Part shown: one piece after another, positions 35,877 to 46,320 of the stretch | How positions within the stretch are numbered: the first letter of the stretch is position 1 | Layout of the letters: each line of letters starts with the position of its first letter | Assembly (NCBI RefSeq): GCF_011682175.1 | Contig: NZ_WHJG01000045.1 | Span: 1-51,022, forward strand | From: Massilia frigida | GTDB lineage: Bacteria; Pseudomonadota; Gammaproteobacteria; Burkholderiales; Burkholderiaceae_D | Reading direction: 5' to 3' | Length of the DNA: 51,022 nt | Notes under the pieces: model-generated | Databases searched by the model: none | The model's input: the letters and a program-made list of their open reading frames with translations, nothing else | What the model was told of the DNA's origin: nothing | Translations under genes and position numbers: made by a program

Positions 35877-35922
35877 CTTGTTTGTAGCTAACGATGATTA
35901 GAGTAAATTTCCTACAAGAAAC

Positions 35923-37533
35923 TCACTCCCACTCAATCGTCGCTGGTGGCTTCCCGGAAATATCGTAAACCACGCGATTAATCCCGCGCACTTCATTGAT
36001 GATGCGGTTCGACACCTTGCCCAGCAAGCTGTGCGGCAAGTGCGCCCACTGCGCCGTCATGAAGTCCAGCGTTTGCACCGCGCGCAGCGCCACCACGTAT
36101 TCATAGGTGCGGCCATCGCCCATCACGCCCACCGATTTAACCGGCAGGAACACGGCAAACGCCTGGCTGGTCGCCTCGTACCAATTCTTCGGCGCGGCGC
36201 CGGCATCGATGCTTTCCAGCGCCGGCAAGTCGCACGGCGTGTTGCGCAATTCTTCGATGAAGATCGCGTCGGCCCGGCGCAGCAGGTCGGCAAAGTCCTT
36301 CTTCACTTCGCCGAGAATGCGCACGCCCAGGCCCGGACCCGGGAACGGATGGCGGTACACCATATCGTGCGGCAAGCCCAATGCCACGCCGAGCCTGCGC
36401 ACTTCATCCTTGAACAGTTCGCGCAGCGGTTCGAGCAGTTTCAGGTTCAAGGTTTCCGGCAAGCCGCCCACGTTGTGGTGGCTCTTGATGGTCTGCCCTT
36501 TCTTGCCCTTGCCGGCGCTTTCGATCACGTCCGGATAGATGGTGCCCTGGGCCAGCCACTTGGCGTTCTTCAGCTTGCCCGCTTCGACCTGGAACACTTC
36601 GACGAACTCGCGCCCGATGATCTTGCGCTTGGCTTCCGGATCGGCCACGCCGGCCAGGTGGCCCAAGAACTGGTCTTCGGCATCGATGCGCAGCACTTTC
36701 ACGCCCAGGTTCTTGGCGAACATGTCCATTACCATCTTGCCTTCGTCCAGGCGCAACAGGCCATGGTCGACGAATACGCAGGTGAGCTGGTCGCCGATGG
36801 CGCGGTGGATCAGCGCCGCCGCCACGCTCGAATCGACCCCGCCCGACAGGCCGAGGATGACGTCGTCGGTGCCGACCTGTTCGCGGATCTTGGCGACCGC
36901 TTCGCTGATGTAGTCGGGCATGTTCCACTCCGACTTGCAGCCGCAGATTTCATGCACGAAACGGCCCAGCATGGCCTTGCCCTGCGCCGTATGCGTCACT
37001 TCCGGATGGAACTGTACACCGTAGAAACGGCGTTCCTCGTCGGCCATGGCGGCCACCGGGCAGCTTGGCGTATCGCCCATCAGCTTGAAGCCTGGCGGCA
37101 TGTCGAGCACCTTGTCGCCGTGGCTCATCCAGACCTTGAGCATGCCGTGGCCTTCGTCGGTGACGAAGTCGTTGATGCCGTTAAGCAGCGTGGTGTGGCT
37201 ACGCGCGCGCACTTCGGCGTAACCGAATTCGCGCACCAGGCCGTTTTCGACCTTGCCGCCCAGCTGGGCCGCCATGGTTTGCATGCCGTAGCAGATGCCC
37301 AGCACGGGCACGCCCAGCTCGAACACGGCCTGCGGCGCATGCGGGGCGTCGCCTTCCAGGGTGGAGCTGTGGCTGCCCGACAGGATCACGCCGGCGGCGC
37401 CATAGGTGCGCACGAATTCGTCGCTGACGTCATACGGGAATACTTCGGAAAACACGCCTGCATCGCGCACGCGGCGGGCGATCAGCTGGGTGACTTGGGA
37501 ACCGAAATCGAGGATGAGGATTTTAGAGTGCAT
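35923..37533 (-). CDS. guaA: GMP synthase (glutamine-hydrolysing)
   Basis: A 536-aa enzyme that converts XMP to GMP with glutamine and ATP, the last step of guanine nucleotide synthesis. The class I amidotransferase half has [10 protein letters not shown] (nucleophile Cys) and FHPEVTHT. The ATP-pyrophosphatase half has [13 protein letters not shown] (PP-loop), and the C-terminal dimer domain ends [18 protein letters not shown] start at [13 protein letters not shown] (37533), the universal family start, rather than the in-frame upstream ATG at 37608. It lies 108 bp after guaB with a hairpin between them. Confidence 0.97.
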   Translation of the reverse strand: MHSKILILDFGSQVTQLIARRVRDAGVFSEVFPYDVSDEFVRTYGAAGVILSGSHSSTLEGDAPHAPQAVFELGVPVLGICYGMQTMAAQLGGKVENGLVREFGYAEVRARSHTTLLNGINDFVTDEGHGMLKVWMSHGDKVLDMPPGFKLMGDTPSCPVAAMADEERRFYGVQFHPEVTHTAQGKAMLGRFVHEICGCKSEWNMPDYISEAVAKIREQVGTDDVILGLSGGVDSSVAAALIHRAIGDQLTCVFVDHGLLRLDEGKMVMDMFAKNLGVKVLRIDAEDQFLGHLAGVADPEAKRKIIGREFVEVFQVEAGKLKNAKWLAQGTIYPDVIESAGKGKKGQTIKSHHNVGGLPETLNLKLLEPLRELFKDEVRRLGVALGLPHDMVYRHPFPGPGLGVRILGEVKKDFADLLRRADAIFIEELRNTPCDLPALESIDAGAAPKNWYEATSQAFAVFLPVKSVGVMGDGRTYEYVVALRAVQTLDFMTAQWAHLPHSLLGKVSNRIINEVRGINRVVYDISGKPPATIEWE

Positions 37534-37605
37534 GAAAGGCCAGGAGAAATTGCAAAATCGGTGCCGTTGGGCGGCGCTCGCGGGCAACGGGGCCCACGCT
37601 AAGAA

Positions 37606-37632
37606 CAACGCGGCGATCTGGTCGCCGCGTTG
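37606..37632 (-). terminator. Hairpin between guaB and guaA
   Basis: AACGCGGCGA (37607-37616) pairs with TCGCCGCGTT (37622-37631). On the minus strand it is followed by TTCTT, a weak U-tract, so it may attenuate rather than stop guaB-to-guaA readthrough. Confidence 0.5.
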
Positions 37633-37641
37633 TGTGTGCCA

Positions 37642-39114
<1,473 letters not shown>

Positions 39115-39132
39115 CTATTGGCGCAAAAGTGA

Positions 39133-39138
39133 ATTATA
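39133..39138 (-). promoter_or_regulatory. Candidate -10 box of guaB
   Basis: A perfect TATAAT on the minus strand, 28 bp upstream of the guaB ATG. I see no good -35 at 16-18 bp, so the promoter may depend on other factors. Confidence 0.45.
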
Positions 39139-39199
39139 CAGAAGTTCCTGTGCGCCGTCTCATCAAGCCCTCAAAATGCCCCAAAACCCGTCAAGTTCG

Positions 39200-39228
39200 T
39201 TGACACGGCGGACAAATCATGGCGAAAT
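39200..39228 (+). promoter_or_regulatory. Candidate promoter of the DUF4124 gene
   Basis: TTGACA (39200-39205) followed after 17 bp by CGAAAT (39223-39228). The -35 is perfect, the -10 poor. It lies 31 bp before the chosen ATG. Confidence 0.45.
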
Positions 39229-39258
39229 CGGGGATTGATTACTAACGGAAAGATTTAC

Positions 39259-39777
39259 ATGGTCAACCTTATCGGAAAACGAACATTGCAGCTGCTGGCC
39301 GGAGGCGCGCTGATGCTGTTCGCCTCCGTGGCTTCCGCGCAATACGTGTGGGTCGACGCGAATGGCACCAAGCAATTCTCGGATCGCCCGCCGCCGCCTG
39401 GCGTGCCGGCCAAGAACATCATCAAGGCGCCGCCTGCCGCTGCGGTCACGCCGAAGTCGGACGACGCGCCAGCGCCCTCGTCCAAGCCGATGAGCGCCGA
39501 CGACAAGGTGCCGCCTAGCCTTGCCGACCGTGAAGCCGACTACCGCAAGCGCGCCAAGGCCAAGGAAGACGAGCAAAAGAAAGCTGGCGAAGACGCCACC
39601 AGGAAGGCCGGCAATAAAGTCGCCTGCGAAACCGCCCGCAGCTACAAGCGCACCCTGGAACAAGGCATGCGCGTGAGTTCGACGGACAAGAACGGCGAAC
39701 GCACGTTCATTGATGACAAGCAGCGCACGGCGGAAACCGCGCGCGCCAACAAGGCGATCAGCGATACCTGCAAGTAA
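39259..39777 (+). CDS. DUF4124-type exported protein
   Basis: A 172-aa protein with a signal peptide (LLAGGALMLFASVASAQ) and, right after it, the DUF4124 start YVWVDANGTKQFSDRPPPPG. The rest is a Lys/Glu/Ala-rich, probably helical segment (DREADYRKRAKAKEDEQKK) and a C-terminal part ending SDTCK with conserved-looking Cys. GGAAAG six bases upstream supports the ATG at 39259 rather than 39235. The role of DUF4124 is unknown; it is presumed periplasmic. The gene at 49653-50255 is a more distant relative with the same layout. Confidence 0.85.
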   Translation: MVNLIGKRTLQLLAGGALMLFASVASAQYVWVDANGTKQFSDRPPPPGVPAKNIIKAPPAAAVTPKSDDAPAPSSKPMSADDKVPPSLADREADYRKRAKAKEDEQKKAGEDATRKAGNKVACETARSYKRTLEQGMRVSSTDKNGERTFIDDKQRTAETARANKAISDTCK

Positions 39778-39789
39778 GCAAATCGGGGC

Positions 39790-40095
39790 TCAGCCTGGCT
39801 GAGCCTTCTTCTCAGCCCGCTTGCGGCGCGACTCTTTCGGGTCGGCCACCAGCGGGCGGTAGATTTCGATGCGGTCGCGCTGCCGCAAGACGGTCTCCAG
39901 TGGCTTCTTCTTGCCATACAGGCCGACCGGCTGGAGCGCCAGATCGATTCCCGGAATGTCTGCGAGCACGCCGCTCAGGCGGATCGCCTGCTCGATCGTG
40001 CAGCCCTGCTCCACCGTCAACTCGCGCAGGTACGCGCTGGCCGGCGTGGCGTAGCACACCTGGACCGTGATTTTCTCCGCCGCTGGTTCAGCCAT
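39790..40095 (-). CDS. rnfH: RnfH family protein (UPF0125)
   Basis: A 101-aa ubiquitin-like-fold protein. ITVQVCYATPASAYLREL and EQAIRLSGVLADIPGI are typical, as is the LYGKKKPLETVLRQRDRIEIYRPL core. The Lys/Arg-rich tail after DPKESRRKR is usual. The start at 40095 overlaps the ratA end by 8 bp; ratA-rnfH is a conserved pair in proteobacteria. The precise role is not established. Confidence 0.93.
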   Translation of the reverse strand: MAEPAAEKITVQVCYATPASAYLRELTVEQGCTIEQAIRLSGVLADIPGIDLALQPVGLYGKKKPLETVLRQRDRIEIYRPLVADPKESRRKRAEKKAQPG

Positions 40096-40519
40096 AGACC
40101 GTCTCGGCGCGCTTGCAGAACGAGTCGACCATGCTGTTGGCAATCACGCCGAACACGGGCCCGATCAATTGTTCGAGTATCATGCTGGAAAATTCGTAGT
40201 GCAGGTCGAATTCGACCTTGCAGGCATCGGCCCGCAGCGCCTTGAAGGTCCAGGTGCCATCCATGCATTTGAACGGGCCGTCGACCAGCTTCATTTTCAT
40301 CTGGGTCGGCCGCGTGTTGATGTTGCGGGTTGTGAAGCTTTGCTTCACGCCATGGAAGTGAATTGCCAGGCAAGCGACCAGCGTGTCGTCGGTCCGCTCA
40401 ATGAGCTTCACGCCGCCGCACCAGGGCAGGAATTTGGGATAATCTTCCACTTTGGCCACAAGGTCGAACATTTGTTCGGCGCTGTAAGCCAAAAATACTG
40501 TTTTGTGTACTACTGCCAT
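40088..40519 (-). CDS. ratA: RatA/COQ10-type START-fold protein
   Basis: A 143-aa polyketide-cyclase/START-like protein. It starts MAVVHKTVFLAYSAEQMFDL, then VEDYPKFLPWCGG, FTTRNINTRPTQM and LHYEFSSMILEQLIGPVFG, matching the RatA family. E. coli RatA was described as a 50S-binding toxin; relatives bind ubiquinone, so the function here is open. It pairs with rnfH and is divergent from smpB. Confidence 0.93.
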   Translation of the reverse strand: MAVVHKTVFLAYSAEQMFDLVAKVEDYPKFLPWCGGVKLIERTDDTLVACLAIHFHGVKQSFTTRNINTRPTQMKMKLVDGPFKCMDGTWTFKALRADACKVEFDLHYEFSSMILEQLIGPVFGVIANSMVDSFCKRAETVYG

Positions 40520-40592
40520 TAATCAACCGTTTGCTATGATGTTGGGTATGTTGCATCAGTAGTTTAACCGAACCGCGCACTTTAGCCATTTC

Positions 40593-41042
40593 ATGAGTAT
40601 TGTTGACAATAAAAAAGCATTCCACGACTACTTCATCGAGGACCGATACGAAGCCGGTATCGTGCTCGAAGGATGGGAAGTCAAGGCGATTCGCGATTCG
40701 CGCGTCCAGATCAAGGAGGCGTACGTGGTCGTGCGCGGGGACGAGCTGTTCCTGTTCGGCGCGCACATCAGCGCGCTGTCGACCGCCTCCTCATTCACCC
40801 ACCCGGAAGCGGTACGCACGCGCAAGCTGCTGCTGCACCGCGCCGAAGTCGACAAGCTGATCGGCAAGGTCGAGCGCTCGGGCTACACGCTGGTGCCGAT
40901 CAACCTGCACTTCAAGGGTGGACGGGTGAAGTGCGAGATCGGACTGGCCAAGGGCAAGAAGCAGCACGACAAGCGCGCCACCGAGAAAGAACGCGACGGC
41001 AAGCGGGAAGTTGCCGCGGCGATGAAGACGCACAGCCGATAA
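40593..41042 (+). CDS. smpB: SsrA-binding protein SmpB
   Basis: A 149-aa trans-translation factor that carries tmRNA to stalled ribosomes. It has [39 protein letters not shown] and the late [19 protein letters not shown] and [14 protein letters not shown], the Lys/Arg tail that enters the ribosome. No clear ribosome site precedes the ATG. The tmRNA gene itself is not in the window. Confidence 0.98.
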   Translation: MSIVDNKKAFHDYFIEDRYEAGIVLEGWEVKAIRDSRVQIKEAYVVVRGDELFLFGAHISALSTASSFTHPEAVRTRKLLLHRAEVDKLIGKVERSGYTLVPINLHFKGGRVKCEIGLAKGKKQHDKRATEKERDGKREVAAAMKTHSR

Positions 41043-41065
41043 GTCCGTCTACACCCGCTGCCCTC

Positions 41066-41103
41066 AAAACCGTCGTTCCCGCCTGCGCCGGAACGACGGT
41101 TTT
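41066..41103. terminator. Bidirectional terminator between smpB and the exporter gene
   Basis: AAAACCGTCGTTCC (41066-41079) pairs perfectly with GGAACGACGGTTTT (41090-41103) around a 10-base loop. The A and T flanks allow termination on both strands, serving smpB and the convergent exporter gene. Confidence 0.85.
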
Positions 41104-41121
41104 GGCTTTAATTCGCAGGCT

Positions 41122-42318
41122 TCACGCCACCTGCACCGCAGGCCGCGCCACCATCAGGCTCAGGCGCCAGCACAGGAAGCTCAGGACCAGCGAGCCACCC
41201 ACTCCGCACGCCAGTTTCAGCGCGCTGTCGAACAACAGCGGCGCCAGCATGCCCGACACCAGCGCAAACGCGGTCATCTGAATAAACGACATCATCGACG
41301 AGGCCAGCCCGCGATTATCTGGAAACAGCGACAAGGCGCCAACCTGAAGCGCCGGCATCGCCACCGCCAGACCGAACGTGTACACCGCCAGCGGCAGCAC
41401 CGCCCACGGCACCGCCGCCACGAACATGACGTTGTAGGCAATGCTGATCACGCTGCCCGCCGCCATGATGCCGAATCCCAGCCACATCATCTTCGCCGGT
41501 GCGATCCGCGCCGCCGCCTTGCCGCCCCAGGCCGACCCGACCACCATGCCGCCGATCATGGGAATGAACAGCCACGCAAACGCGGTCTCCGGCAGGTGCA
41601 GGATATCCATGATGAAATTGGCGGCCGAGCCGATGTACAGCGACAAGCCGCTGAACGCCAGGCCGACAGCCAGCGACAGCAGCAGAAACTGCGGATCGCG
41701 CAGCACCTTGATATAGTTTTTCGCAATTGCGATGCCGTGAAAAGCGTGGCGCTGCGCCTTGGGCAAGCTCTCCGGCAAGCCGCGATACACGAGCAGGATC
41801 ATCAGCGCGCCGAACGCGGCCAGGAACACAAACGTCGAACGCCAGCCGAAATGCACGTGCAGATAACCGCCCAGCACCGGCGCGATGGCCGGGGCCAGCC
41901 CGAACACCATCATGATGTGCGACATGATGCGCTGGGCGTGCGCCTGGTCGTGCGAGAAGCGGTCCTGCACGATCGCCTGCCCGATCACCGAGCCGGCACC
42001 CGCCGCCAGGCCCTGGAACGCGCGGCAAGCGAGCAGCACGCCGAAGCTGGGCGCGAACACGGCCCCGAGCGAAGCCAGGGTGTACACCGCTAGCGCGACC
42101 AGGATCACCGGGCGCCGTCCGAACGAATCGGACAGCGTGCCGTAGAACAGCATCATGAAGGCGAAAGTAAACAGGAACACGCTGAGCGTTTGCTGCACCG
42201 CCAGCGGCCCGACCGCAAACTCGCGTCCGATCGCCGGGATGGATGGCAGATAGGTGTCGATCGCGAGCGCGCCGACCATCCCGAGACAAGCCAAAATTAC
42301 TGTTAACATTCGCTGCAT
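41122..42318 (-). CDS. Bcr/CflA-type multidrug exporter (MFS)
   Basis: A 398-aa inner-membrane protein with about 12 membrane segments. Typical Bcr/CflA marks: IDTYLPSIPAIGREF in the first loop, GTLSDSFGRRPVIL (MFS motif A) and CRAFQGLAAGAGSVIGQAIV, with FGLAPAIAPVLGGYL (motif C of drug:H+ antiporters) in helix 5. It probably pumps out drugs or dipeptides with protons; the substrate is unknown. It ends next to the shared terminator with smpB. Confidence 0.92.
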   Translation of the reverse strand: MQRMLTVILACLGMVGALAIDTYLPSIPAIGREFAVGPLAVQQTLSVFLFTFAFMMLFYGTLSDSFGRRPVILVALAVYTLASLGAVFAPSFGVLLACRAFQGLAAGAGSVIGQAIVQDRFSHDQAHAQRIMSHIMMVFGLAPAIAPVLGGYLHVHFGWRSTFVFLAAFGALMILLVYRGLPESLPKAQRHAFHGIAIAKNYIKVLRDPQFLLLSLAVGLAFSGLSLYIGSAANFIMDILHLPETAFAWLFIPMIGGMVVGSAWGGKAAARIAPAKMMWLGFGIMAAGSVISIAYNVMFVAAVPWAVLPLAVYTFGLAVAMPALQVGALSLFPDNRGLASSMMSFIQMTAFALVSGMLAPLLFDSALKLACGVGGSLVLSFLCWRLSLMVARPAVQVA

Positions 42319-42429
42319 GCCAGACGTGCCTTATTCAAAAACGGCACCGCGACAGTGCGGGCAACCGAGCCCGCAATTTTACCGGCATTTTGGAAACGTC
42401 ACCGACGACGCCGCGAATGTCCCGCCAGC

Positions 42430-43155
42430 CTATTTGCCGCCTGCCAGGCGCGCTTCGATGCGCTCGGCCGGGATATAGCCGGGGGTCTTGGTATTGGACT
42501 GGAACAGGATCGCCGGCGTGCCGTTCAGGCGCAGCTTCTGGTACAGCGCGACGTTGCGTTCGAGCGGCGTGGCGCACTCGGCCACCGGCGGCAGCGCGCT
42601 GTTGTCGGTCATGTGCGACAGCCAGGTCTTGGCCGGATCGGGCGAGCACATGATCGCCGTCGATTTGGCGGCCGAATCGCCAGCCATGACCGGCACCAGG
42701 AAGGTATAGACGGTGAGATTGTCCACTTTCGCCAGCTCGCCGATGAGCTTGCGGCAATAGCCGCAATTCGGATCCTCGAAGGTGGCGATCACGCGCGAGC
42801 CATCGCCGCGCACGGTCTTGATCGCGTCTTTCAGCGGCAAATCGGCAAACACGAACTTGCCCAGTTCATTGTTGCGCTGTTCGGTCAGGTTTTCCTGGGT
42901 GCGGGTATCGATCGCCAGCACGTCGAACAGCACGAAGGACCCGGTCTTGTCGGTATAGACCAGGCCGCGCGGCGTGACCACTTCCAGCAGGCCGCCGAAT
43001 TTGCTTGGGGAAATTTTCTCGATCGGCACAGTGCCCAGCAAGGGGGCGATGGCCTTCTCGACATCGGCGTACGGCTTGGCGGGCGTGGCCGCATGGACGG
43101 AACCGCCCAGGGCCAGGGCAAGCAAAGCGGCCGGCAAGCTTAGTTTGAGTAACAT
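42430..43155 (-). CDS. dsbC: Periplasmic disulfide isomerase DsbC-type
   Basis: A 241-aa exported protein (signal LPAALLALALGGSVHA). The dimerisation domain is followed by a thioredoxin fold with CGYC at about residues 131-134 (FEDPNCGYCRKLIGEL), then NGTPAILFQS (cis-Pro loop). It reshuffles wrong disulfides in the periplasm. The start at 43155 gives the full signal peptide; the in-frame upstream ATG at 43206 does not. It would help Cys-rich secreted proteins such as the repeat protein nearby. Confidence 0.92.
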   Translation of the reverse strand: MLLKLSLPAALLALALGGSVHAATPAKPYADVEKAIAPLLGTVPIEKISPSKFGGLLEVVTPRGLVYTDKTGSFVLFDVLAIDTRTQENLTEQRNNELGKFVFADLPLKDAIKTVRGDGSRVIATFEDPNCGYCRKLIGELAKVDNLTVYTFLVPVMAGDSAAKSTAIMCSPDPAKTWLSHMTDNSALPPVAECATPLERNVALYQKLRLNGTPAILFQSNTKTPGYIPAERIEARLAGGK

Positions 43156-43254
43156 GGTGCTCCAGACATCAGGTGGCGAATTAGTGGAAAAAGCGCATCG
43201 CGCCACGCCGGCCGAAGGCAGCGTTGCGGCGATGCGCCAGCGATTGACAGTAGC

Positions 43255-44073
43255 TTAGGGCACCGACGTGCTCTTGGCAACCGCTTGCTCCCACATGCGG
43301 ATATAACTCTCGGCCGAATTCATCAGCGGTGCCAGGTCCGGCTGGCGCAAGCCCTGGGTGCGCAGGTCCGCGAGGAAGTCGGGCAGCATGCCGATATGGG
43401 CCAGGCCGTCGCCGTTGATATCGAGCGTGCGCTCGCCGATTTTGCTGCGGCCCATGACGGACGGGCTACCCTTGACCGCAATGCTCAGCGGGTACTGGGT
43501 CGGATTGACCTGCGCGCCGCCCACATCCTTCTGGAAGAAGCAGCCTTCGCTGCCGAAGCGCGGCGCCGGCTCGCCGGCAAAGCCGTTGAAATCGGTGCTG
43601 AAACCGATCCGGCCATTCGGCCCTGCCAGCGACAGCAGGTGCAGATAGGTCTGGGCGAAGGTCTGCGACGTGCCGCCGCAATCGTGCGCCACCACCGGCA
43701 GGCCGGCGCGATGCGCGGTCGGCGTGGCGTCGCGGTGGCCTTGCGCGGTAATCAGGGACACCATGCCGCCGCCAGCGAGGATGCGCTTGACTTCATCGTC
43801 CTTGAGGTTACCCTCGTGACGCCGCTCGCCGCCTGTCGTGGAGGCGTCAACCAGCCCGACGTGGCCGCTGATGACCGGGTATCCCTGCTGCTCGGTCATC
43901 GTCATCGTCTCGCGGAAGGTCAGGCGGTCCATGTGGTCGACATCGATCAGCATCCCGCGCTTCATCATGCCGCGAATGAGGGCCTTGCCCGACGGCTTGA
44001 GTGCGATATCGCCGCAGCTTTGCGAATAGCCCTCGCCCGAGCAATCGCGCGATGCGCTTTCCCAGGTGCCCAT
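43255..44073 (-). pseudogene. C-terminal part of an M19-like (membrane dipeptidase-type) peptidase
   Basis: The 272 codons from ATG 44073 read LIDVDHMDRLTFRETM, GYPVISGHVGLVD and IGFSTDFNGFAGEPAPRFG, the back half of an M19-type amidohydrolase fold (zinc dipeptidase-like). Codons upstream of the ATG still fit the family (GGAALYN) up to a TGA at 44098-44100, and there is no signal peptide, so the first half is missing. The region before it belongs to a Cys-rich repeat protein. The frame equals that of the repeat gene's start at 45138, so one disrupted composite gene is possible. Confidence 0.6.
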
Positions 44074-44074
44074 G

Positions 44075-45138
44075 TTATACAGCGCGGCGCCGCCGGCTCA
44101 ATTCCACGTGCGCGGTCGACTTGATGAACGACCTGACGGGCGCGGCGACGTTGCTGTCGTTGGCCGGGCTGCAGGTGCTGTCGAACACTTCAAATTCGCC
44201 GGCATCCGGTGCCGTGCAGCGGTGCGGCCGCTTGAAGGCGATCTCGCCCGACGGGCCGTGGAAGGTGGCGCCGGTCTCCGTGCACGCTTTGGCGAAGGTC
44301 ACGCCGACGTCGGCCAGGTTATCGATATTAAGCTTGGCGGTGAAGATGCGGCGGCCGGAATCGGAGCAGCGGCCCTTGGTCACATTGGTCCACTTGGGCG
44401 CGCAGCTGCTGTCGTTGACATTGAATTCGCCCCACTCGCCGGTGACCTCTTTCACGCAGCGATCAGGCTTGCTGAACGCCTGGCCGGCGATATGGCGCTG
44501 GTGTGCTGGCACGAGTAGTCCCAGTCGGTGTGGGTATTTTCCAGGCGCGCCGTGTACAGGCGCTTGCCGTTGGCACTGCACTGCTTCTTTTCGGGCAGGC
44601 CGAAGGTCGACTGGCAGGAGCCGTCCATCGAATCCCATTCACCCCATTCGCCGGTACCCTTGTTCAGGCAACGGTCGGGAAAGCGCGGCTGCTCCCAGCC
44701 GGCGATGTTGGCCACCTTGGCGCTGCGGCAGGCGGTTTCCCAGCTCATGCCCGGCGGGACAAAGTTGACCCGCGCCGAATACACGCGCGCGCCGAATTTG
44801 GTGTCGGAGCAGACGCCCTTCTCGACCGGGAAAAACGATGGCGCGCAGCTGCTGTCGGGCACATTCCATTCGCCCCACCAGCCGTTCAGCGCGTAACAGA
44901 CGCAACGGTTCGGCAAAACGGTCAGGGAGCTGCCGCCGACCTTCACGCCGACCACGCTCTTGCACACCTGGTCGAGCGTCATGTTGCCGGTGTCGCCCTT
45001 GATCTTGGCCGACCACTGGCGCGTGCCGTTGGCCTGGCAACTGTCCTTGGCGTAGGCATCCCACGTCGGCGCGGCCAGCGCGCTGGCCGATCCAAGCAGC
45101 AGGACGGACAGCAACGGGAGTGTAGTTAAACGCTTCAT
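44075..45138 (-). pseudogene. Frameshifted secreted Cys-rich WGEW-repeat protein
   Basis: The start at 45138 gives a signal peptide (LPLLSVLLLGSASALA), then modules of about 55 residues with conserved Cys and WGEW..(M)DSSC. Three are clear: WWGEWNVPDSSC, EWGEWDSMDGSC and EWGEFNVNDSSC, plus a fourth weaker. At about 44486-44496 the frame breaks: the first frame stops at 44452, while the next frame continues the pattern to 44075. A missing A in GCCATATC versus the expected GCCAATATC (module 2 reads VANIAG at this point) explains it. It may be a real mutation or an assembly error. The module is not one I can name. Confidence 0.6.
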
Positions 45139-45223
45139 CTCGAATTTTTCATCTTCTGCTTGTAAGTGGAGAATGGAGGATGCGGTTGACATCAGCCGCC
45201 GTCAGGCGCCGCCAACCGCAACG

Positions 45224-45253
45224 CCGTCGCCCCCGCGCAGGGGGGGGCGACGG
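45224..45253. terminator. GC-rich hairpin after the phospholipase-like gene
   Basis: CCGTCGCCCCC (45224-45234) pairs with GGGGGCGACGG (45243-45253). No U-tract follows on either strand, so termination is uncertain; it may stabilise the 3' end of the mRNA. Confidence 0.4.
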
Positions 45254-45264
45254 GCCGTATGTCC

Positions 45265-46287
45265 CTAGATGGCCATGCGTTCAGCCGCGCGGTCGAGCAG
45301 GCGCACCACCAGTGCGATCGAGTGCGGCACCATCTTTTTGGCGACGCCACGGCGCACCGCATGGTCGCTCGACGACAGCACCGCGCCGCCGTACTTGTAC
45401 GAGTAGGTGCCGCCCTGGGTCAGCATGGCGCGGATGTCGGTGGCGTTGACAGCCAGCGGCGTGAAGTCCGCCAGCGCGGCCAGCACCAGCACCGGGTCGT
45501 TCAGCTTTTCACTGCTGTAGTAGTCGGTGACCCAGTTTTCCCAGCCCGAGTGGTTGTTGGCCAAGGTGCCGAAGGTGTGGTGCGGCTGCAGCAGGTCGGT
45601 GGTGTGCAGCACGAAGCCGAGCGTCTGGGCCGACGGCGCCGCCAGGAAGCGGCTGAAGAAATACTGACCCAGGTTGTCGATCGGCTGGAACGGGAACGCC
45701 TGGTAATCCTCGTACATGGCGCGCGTCGAGTAGCTGCCCTGGCGGTAGCGCGCCTCGGTGATGCCGTAGCTGTTGTACTTGGACGAATAGCCGAACCAGC
45801 CACCCAGGTTGCCGGGACCGTCGTCGAGGTAGTCGTTGACCAGCCAGGCCGCCGCCAGCGTATCGATATCGCCGGCATTGTTCATCTTCTGGTAGTTGTA
45901 GCCGCCGAAGTCGTTGCCGTGCACGTCGGCGCCCTGGGTGTGGCTCTGGAAGTGCCAGAACGAGGTGTAGCGCGCCAGGTCCGAACCCGCGCCCCAGGCC
46001 GGCGAGGTCTGGCAGTTGCCGGTGGTGGCGCCGCACAGATAGGTATCCTCGAAGTAGTCGACGTCGTGCGCGCCCTGTCCGATGACGGCGGCGAATTGGT
46101 CCATCGTGTAGCCAGCCTTGTTGACGCCGGCGAGCAGCTTGGCGTACTTGGTCTGGTTCGGGTGCGTTTTCATGAACTGCACCGCGTCGAGCACGATCTG
46201 GCGGTGGGTTTCGGTGTTCCACGCCTTGGCGGGGAGGCAGGCGGCCATGGCGAACGCCAGTGGTACCAGCTTGATTGCTGCTTTCAT
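45265..46287 (-). CDS. Secreted zinc-dependent phospholipase C-like protein
   Basis: A 340-aa exported protein (signal MKAAIKLVPLAFAMAACLPAKA). Trp directly after the cleavage site (AWNTETHRQIVLDAV) is the hallmark of the zinc phospholipase C/S1-P1 nuclease fold, where the mature N-terminal Trp binds zinc. Other likely ligands: GQGAHDVDYFED, FWHFQSHTQGADVHG and HTTDLLQPHHTFG. It would cut phospholipid head groups or nucleic acids outside the cell. It lies 33 bp after the DUF4785-like gene, same strand. Confidence 0.78.
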   Translation of the reverse strand: MKAAIKLVPLAFAMAACLPAKAWNTETHRQIVLDAVQFMKTHPNQTKYAKLLAGVNKAGYTMDQFAAVIGQGAHDVDYFEDTYLCGATTGNCQTSPAWGAGSDLARYTSFWHFQSHTQGADVHGNDFGGYNYQKMNNAGDIDTLAAAWLVNDYLDDGPGNLGGWFGYSSKYNSYGITEARYRQGSYSTRAMYEDYQAFPFQPIDNLGQYFFSRFLAAPSAQTLGFVLHTTDLLQPHHTFGTLANNHSGWENWVTDYYSSEKLNDPVLVLAALADFTPLAVNATDIRAMLTQGGTYSYKYGGAVLSSSDHAVRRGVAKKMVPHSIALVVRLLDRAAERMAI

Positions 46288-46320
46288 GCGGAGGTTTCCT
46301 TCGGTGGTGGTGAGTAGGGT

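Larger units (their letters stand above)
35614..35922. other. Intergenic region with two convergent terminators
   Basis: No gene supported. It contains the plus-strand terminator of the metalloprotease gene and the minus-strand terminator of guaA, listed separately. Confidence 0.6.
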
